Source: an uncultured Eggerthellaceae bacterium
GTDB lineage: Bacteria > Actinomycetota > Coriobacteriia > Coriobacteriales > Eggerthellaceae
Reading direction: 5' to 3'
Assembly (NCBI GenBank): GCA_903789375.1
Contig: CAIFEB010000018.1
Coordinates: 1 to 38,981 of the forward strand
Length of the DNA stretch: 38,981 nucleotides
Below the pieces are notes generated by a model, which saw nothing but the letters and a program-made list of their open reading frames with translations, made no database searches and had not been told where the DNA came from. Made by a program: the position numbers and the translations under genes. Below are positions 17,867 through 25,843 of the stretch, in pieces; position 1 is the stretch's first letter; each line of letters starts with the position of its first letter.

Positions 17867-20455
17867 ATGACGGAAGTCGATATCCATGCTCCCGGCGTCG
17901 AGGTGAGAAAGTCCGCCTGCTATTTCTGCCATCAGAATTGCGGCGTGCTTGCTTACGTCAAAGACGGCGACGTTATCAAAATCGAGGGCGATCCCGAATA
18001 CACCAACGCAGGCGGTCTGTGCTGCCGCGGCAACATCGCTCTCAAGCATCTCCATCACCCGGCTCGCATCAACCATGCGCTCAAGCGCGTGGGCGAGAAG
18101 GGCGAGAACAAATGGGAGAAGATTCCCTGGGACCAGGCGATTTCCGAAATCGCCGAGCGTCTGAACAAGATCCGCGAGGAAAGCGGCGCAGAGGCCGTCG
18201 CCACCGCGGGCGGCACGCTGCGCACCGAAGACTGGTCGCGCCGCCGCTTCATGAACCTGTTCGGTTCGCCGAACAGCTTCCACAACGCGCTCCTCTGCTG
18301 GATCCCGACGTTCATGATCGAGACGGCCATCTCCGGCTGGAGCCCGTTCGAGACCGACCTGGCATCGAGCAAGTGCCTGGTGCTGTGGGGCATGAACCCC
18401 GGCGCCTCGAGCATGCCCGGCATGAAGGGCTACACGGACCTCATGATGTCCGGTCTGAAGATCATCGTCATCGATCCGCGCTACTCCGAGACCGCTTCGA
18501 AGGCGGACATCTGGCTGCCGCTGCGCCCCGGCTCGGACACCGCGCTGTCGCTGGCCATGCTCAACACCATCATCTACGAAGGCCTGTACGACCAGGAGTT
18601 CGTGCAGAACTGGTGCGTGGGCTGGGACGAGCTCGTCGAGCACATGGCGCAGTACACGCCCGAGTGGGCCGCGCCGCTGACCTGGCTCGATCCTGAGCAG
18701 ATCCGCGAAGCCGCGCGTATGTACGCCAAGAACACTCCGTCGAACATCCAGTGGGGCTGCACGTGGGACCAGATCGGCGCCAACGGCGGCGCCGGCACGC
18801 AGGCGCGTGCGCTCATGCGCGCCATCACCGGCAACCTTGACCGCCCGGGCGGCGACACCATGCCCGGACCGTCGTTCGGCTACGTCACCGACGAGGAAAT
18901 CGAAGCCAACGACCGCCTGCCCGAAGAGCAGAAGGCCAAGCAGATCGGCTCCAACAAGTACAAGCTGACGTCGTGGCCCGGCTACCAGATCATCGCCGAC
19001 ACCGCAAAGGCCACCTGGGGCAAGGCTCCCACGGCCGAGTGGATGTGCGAGGCTCACGGCCCGAGCGTCTTCAAGGCCATCCTCACGGGCGATCCCTACC
19101 AGGTGCGCGCCCTCATCGTGTCCGCTACCAACCCGGTGAACTCCTACGGCGACTCCAAGATGACGCTCGCCGCCCTGAAGAAGGTCGAGTTCATGGTGAC
19201 GTGCGATTACTGGATGACGCCGGCGGCGCTGTACTCCGACTACGTCATGCCGATCGCCAACGCCCTTGAGCGCCCGACCATCCACACCAACTACGGCGTC
19301 ACGGACTCCATCCTGTGCTCCGAGCGCGCCATCCAGCCGCTGTACGACCGCCACACGGACTTCACGTTCTGGCGCGACCTCGGCCTGGCCACCGGCCAGA
19401 GCGAAGAGGATTGGCCGTGGAAGACCGAGGAAGAGGTCTTCTACTACATCATCTCGCCGCTCGGCTACCCGGTCGAGAACTACGACCAGTTCGTCGAGAC
19501 GTACCGCATGTACTTCCCGCCGCAGCGCTTCTACAAGTACGGCGACGCCGGTTTCTGCACGCCGTCGCGCCGTTGCGAGCTGAAGTCGTCCATCCTGGAG
19601 CGCCTCGGCTACCCGGCGCTGCCCACGTACACGCCTTCGCCCGAAAGCGCCGTGGAGAACCCGGAGCTGGCCAAGGAGTACCCGATCACGCTGACCACCG
19701 GCGGCGGCTTCATGCCGTTCCACCACTCCGAGCAGTTCAACATCAAGTCGCTGCGCTACCTGTATCCCGACCCGTACTTCACCATCAACCCGAAGCTGGC
19801 TGACAAGCTGGGCATCGAGCAGGGCGACTGGTGCTGGATCGAGACGCAGCGCGGCCGTATCCGCCAGCGCGCCGACATCGAGTCGCTGTGCGATCCTCGC
19901 GTCGTGTTCGTGCCGCGCGGCTGGTGGTTCCCCGAGCGCGGCGTGGACGACCCCGAGGCGCCGTTCGGCTGCCTTGAGTCGAACACCAACGTTCTGACCT
20001 GCGTCGACGACAACTATTGCGATCCTCTGGGCGGCAGCTGGATGAACCGCGGCCTGCTGTGCAAGGTGTACAAGTGCACCGAGCTCGACATGAAGCTGCG
20101 CCAGGATACCTCCTGGTCCATCCCGGGCAACGCCAAGGAGCCGGGCATCCACGAGATGCCGTCCGACGCGAAGCTCGCGTTCGACCCGATTCCGTACGAC
20201 CCCAAGCCGACGTTCGAAGTGCCTGACGGCCTGGTGTGGGACAAGAACCGCCTGAAGGCCGTTCAGCCCGAGACCGGTTTCGTGTACGACCCCGATTCCG
20301 GCTGGCTGATCGACGAGGCCACCAGCGTCTACTACGACCTGGTGACCGGTTACGCCTACGACCCCACGCAGGGCAATCTCGTGGACGTTAACACCGGCAA
20401 GCACTACGACATGGAGACGCGTCAGGAAATCGTCTCCGGTGAGGGAGAGGAGTAG
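17867..20455 (+). CDS. Molybdopterin oxidoreductase, catalytic subunit, acetylene hydratase-like clade
   Basis: 862 residues; start ATG 17867. A bis-MGD Mo/W enzyme of the DMSO reductase superfamily. The N-terminal [4Fe-4S] site is C18-x2-C21-x3-C25 with C52 (GGLCCRG). The predicted metal ligand is C144 (NALLCWIP), aligning with the W-binding Cys141 of Pelobacter acetylene hydratase. Similarity to that enzyme is strong around RRFMNLFGSPNS, ADIWLPLRPGSDTALSLAMLN and LYDQEFVQNWCVGW. The catalytic Asp after the second Cys is replaced by H22, so hydratase activity is unlikely; a reductase, dehydroxylase-like or transhydroxylase-like reaction is more plausible, but the substrate is unknown. No Tat signal. 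The last ~65 residues form an unusual Tyr-Asp/Thr-Gly repeat tail. Electron partners are encoded 3 bases downstream. Confidence 0.95.
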   Translation: MTEVDIHAPGVEVRKSACYFCHQNCGVLAYVKDGDVIKIEGDPEYTNAGGLCCRGNIALKHLHHPARINHALKRVGEKGENKWEKIPWDQAISEIAERLNKIREESGAEAVATAGGTLRTEDWSRRRFMNLFGSPNSFHNALLCWIPTFMIETAISGWSPFETDLASSKCLVLWGMNPGASSMPGMKGYTDLMMSGLKIIVIDPRYSETASKADIWLPLRPGSDTALSLAMLNTIIYEGLYDQEFVQNWCVGWDELVEHMAQYTPEWAAPLTWLDPEQIREAARMYAKNTPSNIQWGCTWDQIGANGGAGTQARALMRAITGNLDRPGGDTMPGPSFGYVTDEEIEANDRLPEEQKAKQIGSNKYKLTSWPGYQIIADTAKATWGKAPTAEWMCEAHGPSVFKAILTGDPYQVRALIVSATNPVNSYGDSKMTLAALKKVEFMVTCDYWMTPAALYSDYVMPIANALERPTIHTNYGVTDSILCSERAIQPLYDRHTDFTFWRDLGLATGQSEEDWPWKTEEEVFYYIISPLGYPVENYDQFVETYRMYFPPQRFYKYGDAGFCTPSRRCELKSSILERLGYPALPTYTPSPESAVENPELAKEYPITLTTGGGFMPFHHSEQFNIKSLRYLYPDPYFTINPKLADKLGIEQGDWCWIETQRGRIRQRADIESLCDPRVVFVPRGWWFPERGVDDPEAPFGCLESNTNVLTCVDDNYCDPLGGSWMNRGLLCKVYKCTELDMKLRQDTSWSIPGNAKEPGIHEMPSDAKLAFDPIPYDPKPTFEVPDGLVWDKNRLKAVQPETGFVYDPDSGWLIDEATSVYYDLVTGYAYDPTQGNLVDVNTGKHYDMETRQEIVSGEGEE

Positions 20456-20458
20456 AAG

Positions 20459-21037
20459 ATGACGCGTAATGTCATGGTTATCGATCTGCGTCGCTGCGTC
20501 GGCTGCCAATCCTGCACCGTCGCATGCCGCACGTGGAACGATCTTCCGATGGATATCATCTACAACCCGGTTCTGACCGAGGGCGTCCAGGGCGATTGGC
20601 CCAACGTCCATCGCAACTGGCTGCCCACGCTGTGCATGCACTGCGAGAACCCCGAGTGCGTGCCGTGCTGCCCGACCGGCGCCAGCCAGCAGGACGAGGA
20701 CGGCACCGTGTGGGTCGACCACACCAAGTGCATGGGCTGCAAGGTGTGCGTGAACGCGTGCCCGTACGGCATGCGCGACGTGTCGCACATGGTTCCGCGT
20801 TTCGACCAGTACGTCCGCAAGTGCACGTTCTGCCGCGACCGTCGTCAGAACGAGCCGGGCAAAGATCCGTACTGCGTGCAGACGTGCCACCAGAAGGCAC
20901 GTATCTTCGGCGACATCGAAGACCCCAATTCCGAGGTCTCCAAGCTCATCAACAGCGTCGAGACGTTCCGTCTGTTCGAAGAGCTGGGCACCAATCCGCA
21001 GATTTACTACATTCCGTTCCTGGGAGGTCATAGATAA
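20459..21037 (+). CDS. Four-cluster [4Fe-4S] ferredoxin subunit (DmsB/NrfC/PsrB type)
   Basis: 192 residues; start ATG 20459 with GGAGAGGAG upstream. The electron-transfer subunit between the catalytic and membrane subunits. Four Cys clusters are visible: CVGCQSCTVACRTWNDLP; LCMHCENPECVPCCPTGA; KCMGCKVCVNACPYG; and CTFCRDRRQ with PYCVQTCHQKA. That is sixteen ligands for four cubanes, as usual for the family. It has no twin-arginine signal and is very probably cytoplasmic with its catalytic partner. Three bases separate it from the catalytic gene, and it overlaps the NrfD gene by one base (TAATG). Confidence 0.95.
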   Translation: MTRNVMVIDLRRCVGCQSCTVACRTWNDLPMDIIYNPVLTEGVQGDWPNVHRNWLPTLCMHCENPECVPCCPTGASQQDEDGTVWVDHTKCMGCKVCVNACPYGMRDVSHMVPRFDQYVRKCTFCRDRRQNEPGKDPYCVQTCHQKARIFGDIEDPNSEVSKLINSVETFRLFEELGTNPQIYYIPFLGGHR

Positions 21038-22017
21038 TGAAACGCCATTACTGGACATCCCCCATCGCCATCTACCTCTTCTTGGGAGGCCTTGGTGGCG
21101 GCATCATGTTCCTGGCCTGGATTATGTCGGCGTTCGTGTTCGCCGGCCAGGCCGACGTCCTGGGCCCGGCTCTGGCGGGACCGATGTTCATCGCGCTTTT
21201 GTGCCTGGCGCTCGGCTGCTTCTTCCTGGTGTTTGAGCTGGGCCAGCCGCCCGTCTTCTGGCGCGTGTTCACCACGGCGACCGCCATCATCAAATGGGGC
21301 GCCACGATGCTGTCGATCGCGATGTTCTTCAACCTCTTCTACGTGCTGGCGTACGTGCCGTGGTTCCCGGTATTCGAGAACTTCTTCATGCCGTTCCGCG
21401 CGTTCAACCTGGGCGTTGCGGGCATCATGGGCCTCGGCATCATGATCTACACCGGCGTCATGCTGTCCACCCTGAAGGCGCACTCCTTCTGGGCCACGCC
21501 GGCTCTGCCGATCCTGTTCACCACGTCGGCCACCTCGACCGGCTGCGCCGCCATCTCGCTGAGCCTCGGCGTGTGGCCCGGCTCCGTGCACATGACGATG
21601 GCCTCCTACCTGGGCGCCGTCGCCATCCACGAGGTGCTGCATGTGGTCGACATCGTCCTGGTGTTCGTTGAGATCGGTATCCTGCTGATCATGGTTCTGT
21701 CCTTCCTGGGCTCTGGCACCCGTACCGCCAAGCGTGCGGCCAAACGCTGGGTCAGCGGCGCGTATGCGGGCTGGTTCTGGATCGGCATGATCGGCTTCGG
21801 CCTGGTCATCCCGCTGTGCATGTACCTGTCCGGCGTTTCGGCCATGTCCAACGGCGTGGCTCCGGTGCTGGTCCTCTGCGGCGGCCTGCTGCTCCGTTAC
21901 CTGTGCGTGTGGACCGACGACCGTCAGCCGCTGCCGGGCGAAGAGCGCTACTACAACAAGCTGCCGAAGTCCGATGCGCAGTTCCTGCATGCGTGGGAGG
22001 ACGGCGACCTGTACTAA
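21037..22017 (+). CDS. NrfD/PsrC-family membrane subunit
   Basis: 326 residues; start ATG 21037 overlaps the preceding stop, with GGGAGG at 21022-21027. A polytopic quinone-interacting anchor that exchanges electrons between the menaquinone pool and the ferredoxin subunit. About eight to nine hydrophobic segments, for example YWTSPIAIYLFLGGLGGGIMF (typical family N-terminus), PMFIALLCLALGCFFLVFELG, WGATMLSIAMFFNLFYVLAYV and VVDIVLVFVEIGILLIMVLSF. The soluble end is PGEERYYNKLPKSDAQFLHAWEDGDLY. There is no haem-ligand pattern to suggest a NarI/FdnI type subunit. It completes a three-gene complex. Confidence 0.93.
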   Translation: MKRHYWTSPIAIYLFLGGLGGGIMFLAWIMSAFVFAGQADVLGPALAGPMFIALLCLALGCFFLVFELGQPPVFWRVFTTATAIIKWGATMLSIAMFFNLFYVLAYVPWFPVFENFFMPFRAFNLGVAGIMGLGIMIYTGVMLSTLKAHSFWATPALPILFTTSATSTGCAAISLSLGVWPGSVHMTMASYLGAVAIHEVLHVVDIVLVFVEIGILLIMVLSFLGSGTRTAKRAAKRWVSGAYAGWFWIGMIGFGLVIPLCMYLSGVSAMSNGVAPVLVLCGGLLLRYLCVWTDDRQPLPGEERYYNKLPKSDAQFLHAWEDGDLY

Positions 22018-22485
22018 GGACGCGTGAACGTGCGCGGAAGCGCACGAGCTTTGGGACGGCCTGCCGTGAGGCGAGGCCGTCCCGGCGCGATGCGCAAGCT
22101 TCGTGCCGAGCGTGATTCGAATGCGTTGAGCAAGCGGCGGGAATTCGGCAGAGGCCGGGTTTCCGCCGTTTGCGTATGCGGTGGCGCTGGCCGCGTCGGC
22201 ATCCACTCCGGCGCACAGGAAGGGGCCGTCGGCTGTTGGCGCACGATGCGTTTTCCGATGGGCTTCGCAGTGAGCGAAGCGAAGCGGAGCGGAAAGGGCA
22301 TCGGCGGGTATGCGCGCCGATATTGTGGCGGGCGCGCATGTCGCGCAATTGATATGCTGGGCAGGTGGGAAATCCGTCGAAGTGGGCGGCGGATTCGTCC
22401 GGCAACGGTTTCGCCGGACATGCCAGACAGACGCGAATGCGGCAGCGCCCAGGGAGCGCGGCCGCCGGCAAGAGAGGATGCACAG
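22018..22485. other. Structured intergenic region between the two molybdoenzyme sets
   Basis: 468 bases without a credible gene but rich in exact inverted repeats: 22030-22035/22040-22045 with a GGAA tetraloop; 22053-22061/22075-22083; 22262-22268/22274-22280; 22300-22306/22315-22321; and 22397-22403/22413-22419. CCGATG at 22255-22260 can also pair with CATCGG at 22299-22304, which excludes the 22300-22321 hairpin. An extended -10-like TGATATGCT lies at 22350-22358. The first two hairpins lack T-tracts. Confidence 0.6.
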
Positions 22486-23439
22486 ATGAACGAGTACACG
22501 TTTGAGGATGCGCTGGCGCGGGGCACCGTCAGCTGCGCTTATCCGGGTATGGTCGCCACGTGCCAGCCCAACGACAAACCGCTCGAACCGTGCGAGGCGC
22601 TGTTCTTCCCCGGCTGCTCGCTCATCAACTACGGCATGCCGCTCGTGCAGTCCGTGTACAACATCCTGACGGACGCGGGCCAGGTGGGCGGCATCTCGCT
22701 CCTGTGCTGCGGCAAGATTCTGGAATACGAGCCCGACGAGGGTGCGCTGCGTCGCCGTCATGAGCAGGATCTGCGCGACCGCATGGCCGCCGTGGGCGTG
22801 AAGAAAATCATCGCCGCATGCCCCAACTGCGTGTTTTCGCTGCGCCGTCTGCTCGCGGAAGATGAGCGCACGCGCGCCATCGAGGTCGTTCCGCTGCCGA
22901 AGGTGCTCGTCGAGCTGGGCTATCGCGTGGGAACGTCCGGTGCTGCCGAGGCGGCCGCCAAGGATGCGCGCATGACCGCGTCCCCTGTCTTCTCCGTGCA
23001 CGACAGCTGCCCCGATCGCGAGACGGGCGAGTTCGCCGACGCGCTGCGCACCATTATGCCACAGAGCATGCTCGTGGAGCCTGCGCACACGCGCGCGCAC
23101 TCGTTCTGCTGCGGGTCGCGTCCCCGCGCCGTCGGGCGGGCGGACGTGGCGCAGCGCATGGTGGACCAGCACGTGGCCGAAGCGCGCGCGGCGGGGGCGA
23201 ACGCCATCGTCACGGCGTGCGTCAGCTGCACGCTGCTGCTTTCGAAGCTCCAGCAGGAGCTGCCGGTGTACCACTACCTGGAGCTGCTGTTCAACTGGCG
23301 CGTGCCATGGGACGACGTGGACCAGTACATGAAGACGCGCTTCCTGTTCGACGATGTCGAAGGCGCGCGCTCGTTCGTAGGGCTTGACGGGGAAGGGGCC
23401 GCGGACGATGCGGCCGCGCAAGGTGAGGCGTCGTGCTAG
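22486..23439 (+). CDS. CCG-domain (HdrB/GlpC-like) Fe-S protein
   Basis: 317 residues; start ATG 22486 with AGAGAGGA at 22471-22478. It contains two cysteine-rich CCG modules as found in heterodisulfide reductase HdrB, GlpC, LutA and related quinone- or disulfide-linked proteins. Module 1: FFPGCSLINYG, LLCCGKI, AACPNC. Module 2: VHDSCPDRET, HSFCCGSRPR, TACVSC. In HdrB such modules bind noncubane [4Fe-4S] clusters that cleave disulfides; in others they are electron carriers. No membrane segment or extra ferredoxin domain. Its stop overlaps the GTG start of the next molybdoenzyme by 7 bases, so I infer it is that enzyme's direct electron partner. Confidence 0.93.
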   Translation: MNEYTFEDALARGTVSCAYPGMVATCQPNDKPLEPCEALFFPGCSLINYGMPLVQSVYNILTDAGQVGGISLLCCGKILEYEPDEGALRRRHEQDLRDRMAAVGVKKIIAACPNCVFSLRRLLAEDERTRAIEVVPLPKVLVELGYRVGTSGAAEAAAKDARMTASPVFSVHDSCPDRETGEFADALRTIMPQSMLVEPAHTRAHSFCCGSRPRAVGRADVAQRMVDQHVAEARAAGANAIVTACVSCTLLLSKLQQELPVYHYLELLFNWRVPWDDVDQYMKTRFLFDDVEGARSFVGLDGEGAADDAAAQGEASC

Positions 23440-25694
23440 AGGAAAAACGTACCAACTGCCATTTCTGCGGCTACTGCTGCGCCTTCATCGCGAGCGTCGA
23501 GGATGGGCGGGTCGTCGATCTGCGCCCCGACCCCACGCGCTACCCCTACGATGAGCGCATCCTGGCTGGGTGCCGCCGATGGCGCATGAACCTCGACGTG
23601 CTGGACAGCCCGCGGCGCGTGAACTACCCGCTGCGGCGCACCGGCGATCGCGGTTCGGGTACGTGGGAGCGCGTCAGCTGGGACGATGCGCTCGACGACA
23701 TCGCGGCGCGCCTGCAGAAGCTCGCCGATCAGTACGGGCCGGCAACGCTGGCGAGCGCCATCGGCGGCCCGCACGCGTCGTTCTGGCCGCTGCACCGGTT
23801 CATGAGCCTGTTCGGTTCGCCCAACAACATGGGCATCGGGCAGATCTGCTGGAATCCGCGCATCTGGATGGACACCATCACGTTCGGCTGGACCATCGAG
23901 GCCGACATCATCATGGGCTATACCGAGACGGTGTTCATCTGGGGAACCAATCCCGCGCAATCGGACAACTCCGCTTTCTGGCGCACGCTTCTGGCGGTGT
24001 CGAAGGCCGACGACATGACGCTTGTCGTGGTGGATCCGCGCCGCACGCAGACGGCGGCCGCGGCGGATCTGTGGCTTCCCGTGCGCCCCGGCACCGATTG
24101 CACGCTGGCGCTTGGACTGGTGCACGAAATCATCGAAGAGGGCCTGGTCGACCAGGAATTCGTGCACGATTGGTGCCACGGCTACGACGAGCTAATCGAA
24201 CACGTGAAGCCGTACACGCCCGAATTCGTCGGGCGCGTCTGCGGCCTCGATCCCGCGGACGTCGTGCGTGCCGCCCAGCTGTTCGGAGCTGCGCGCGCGG
24301 CGGCGCTCGTGTCGGGGCGCGGCATCGACCAGACAGGGGAGTCCGTGGCGCCCACGCATCGGGCCATCTGCTGTCTGCGCGCCATCACAGGCAACGTGGA
24401 CCGGCCGGGGTCGTGCCTGATGACGGAGCGCAGCGACTTCACGCCCGAGGTCGATTTCGAGATGTCCGACGCGCTCACGCCCGAACAGCGCGCAACGTGC
24501 CTGAACACCGCCCATACGCCGCTGCAGTGCTTCCAGGGCTACGACCTGGTGCGCGAGCAGACCGAGAAGCTCGGTCGCCGGCTGCCCATGCGCTACATGA
24601 CGTCGGCTTTGCCCGACCTGGTGCTCACGGCCATGGAGACCGGCGAACCGTACCGCGTGAGCGCGCTTATCGTCAACGCGACGAACCCGCTGCTCACGTA
24701 TGCGGACACGCATCGCGTCTACCGGGCGTTTATGAAGCTCGACCTGATCGTCGTGCTCGACTACTACCTGACGCCCACGGCTCAGATCGCCGACTACGTC
24801 CTGCCCATCGCGGGCGCCATCGAGCGGCCGATCTTCCAGATTCACGGCGGCGTGGCCAACGTGGGCTACGGCGGACCGGCGGCGGTGGAGCCGTACTACG
24901 AGCGCAAGACAGACTACGACGTCTTCCGCGAGCTGGGCCTGCGTTTGGGGCAGGCCGACGCCTGGCCCGACGCCACGCTCGCCGACGCGTTCGCGCGCGA
25001 ATTGGAGCCGGCGGGCATGAGCTGGGACGAGTACTGCCAGACCGGCATCTACTACCGTCAGCCAGCTTACGAGAAGTTCCTTGAGCCGGGTCCGGACGGG
25101 TCGCCGCAGGGCTTCGCCACCACCACGGGCAAGATCGAGCTGGCAAGCGAGCTTCTGCCCAAGTTGGGCGGGCAGCGCCTTCCCGAGCAGGGGCGGCGGA
25201 TGCGTCTTTGCTCCGACGAGCTCATCGCGTGTGCGGAGCAGGCGGGCGGCGTGCATTTGGACATGATCACCGGATCGCGCAAGCAGCCCTACAACGCGTC
25301 GATGTACCTGGAAAACCCGGCGTTCCGGAAGAAGTCGCCGCACCCGCTCGCCGAGGTGAGCGCGGCTACGGCGAAGCGTCTGGGGCTTGAAGCCGGCGAC
25401 ACGGTGGAGCTTGCGACCGATCAGGGGTCGGCGCGGTTCGTGCTGGGCATCGCGCGCATGCGCGACGACCTGGTCAACGTTGATTACGGCTGGTGGCATC
25501 CGGAATGGAACCCTGACGGCGCGCCGCGGCTCGGCGGCATGTGGGAATCCAACGTCAACTGCCTGACGTCGTGCGCGCAGCAGGAGCCGCTCATCGGGAC
25601 GTGGGCGTACAACGCAATCGACTGCGTCATGACCAAGGTGGACGAGCCGTTGTCGTATGATAAGGAACCTTACCCCGTAGACAACGCCCACTGA
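23433..25694 (+). CDS. Second molybdopterin oxidoreductase, acetylene hydratase-like clade
   Basis: 753 residues; start GTG 23433 inside the preceding gene's end, with AAGGTGAGG at 23421-23429. A bis-MGD enzyme with the [4Fe-4S] site C9-x2-C12-x3-C16 and C47 (AGCRRW). The predicted metal ligand is C139 (GQICWNPRIW). The cluster numbering is the same as in acetylene hydratase, but the catalytic Asp13 is G13 here. Further core motifs: HRFMSLFGSPNN, VVVDPRRTQTAAAADLWLPVRPGTD, SGRGIDQTGE and AITGNVDRPGS; the C-terminal domain has GDTVELATDQG. It is shorter than the first enzyme and lacks the repeat tail. No Tat signal. There is no ferredoxin or NrfD subunit of its own; the CCG protein upstream takes that position. 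Confidence 0.95.
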   Translation: MLEEKRTNCHFCGYCCAFIASVEDGRVVDLRPDPTRYPYDERILAGCRRWRMNLDVLDSPRRVNYPLRRTGDRGSGTWERVSWDDALDDIAARLQKLADQYGPATLASAIGGPHASFWPLHRFMSLFGSPNNMGIGQICWNPRIWMDTITFGWTIEADIIMGYTETVFIWGTNPAQSDNSAFWRTLLAVSKADDMTLVVVDPRRTQTAAAADLWLPVRPGTDCTLALGLVHEIIEEGLVDQEFVHDWCHGYDELIEHVKPYTPEFVGRVCGLDPADVVRAAQLFGAARAAALVSGRGIDQTGESVAPTHRAICCLRAITGNVDRPGSCLMTERSDFTPEVDFEMSDALTPEQRATCLNTAHTPLQCFQGYDLVREQTEKLGRRLPMRYMTSALPDLVLTAMETGEPYRVSALIVNATNPLLTYADTHRVYRAFMKLDLIVVLDYYLTPTAQIADYVLPIAGAIERPIFQIHGGVANVGYGGPAAVEPYYERKTDYDVFRELGLRLGQADAWPDATLADAFARELEPAGMSWDEYCQTGIYYRQPAYEKFLEPGPDGSPQGFATTTGKIELASELLPKLGGQRLPEQGRRMRLCSDELIACAEQAGGVHLDMITGSRKQPYNASMYLENPAFRKKSPHPLAEVSAATAKRLGLEAGDTVELATDQGSARFVLGIARMRDDLVNVDYGWWHPEWNPDGAPRLGGMWESNVNCLTSCAQQEPLIGTWAYNAIDCVMTKVDEPLSYDKEPYPVDNAH

Positions 25695-25843
25695 CGGACA
25701 TAGTCTATGATATGAGCAAGTCGAATCACCCGTGACGCGCGCTGTGCGCGGCGGGACGAACCCGAACACACCCGTGGGCGCATTCGCCCGAAGGCTTACG
25801 GCGCGGCGCATGCGCGCGGCGCAGACGAGAAAGGGACCAAGCG
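25695..25843. other. Gap before the DUF2064 gene
   Basis: 149 bases. TATGAT at 25706-25711 resembles a -10, but no -35 is evident, so the following genes may belong to the upstream transcript or to a weak internal promoter. No terminator seen. Confidence 0.35.

Noticed and set aside
17813..21058. Open frame of 1081 codons antisense to the first molybdoenzyme operon
   Set aside because: It mirrors strongly supported genes on the other strand, has an Arg/His/Val/Ala-rich composition typical of GC-rich antisense shadows, and shows no ribosome binding site or domain.
17867..25694. Annotation of either molybdoenzyme as a true acetylene hydratase
   Set aside because: The catalytic Asp next to the second cluster Cys is His22 or Gly13, and the genes sit with electron-transfer partners, which a hydratase does not need.
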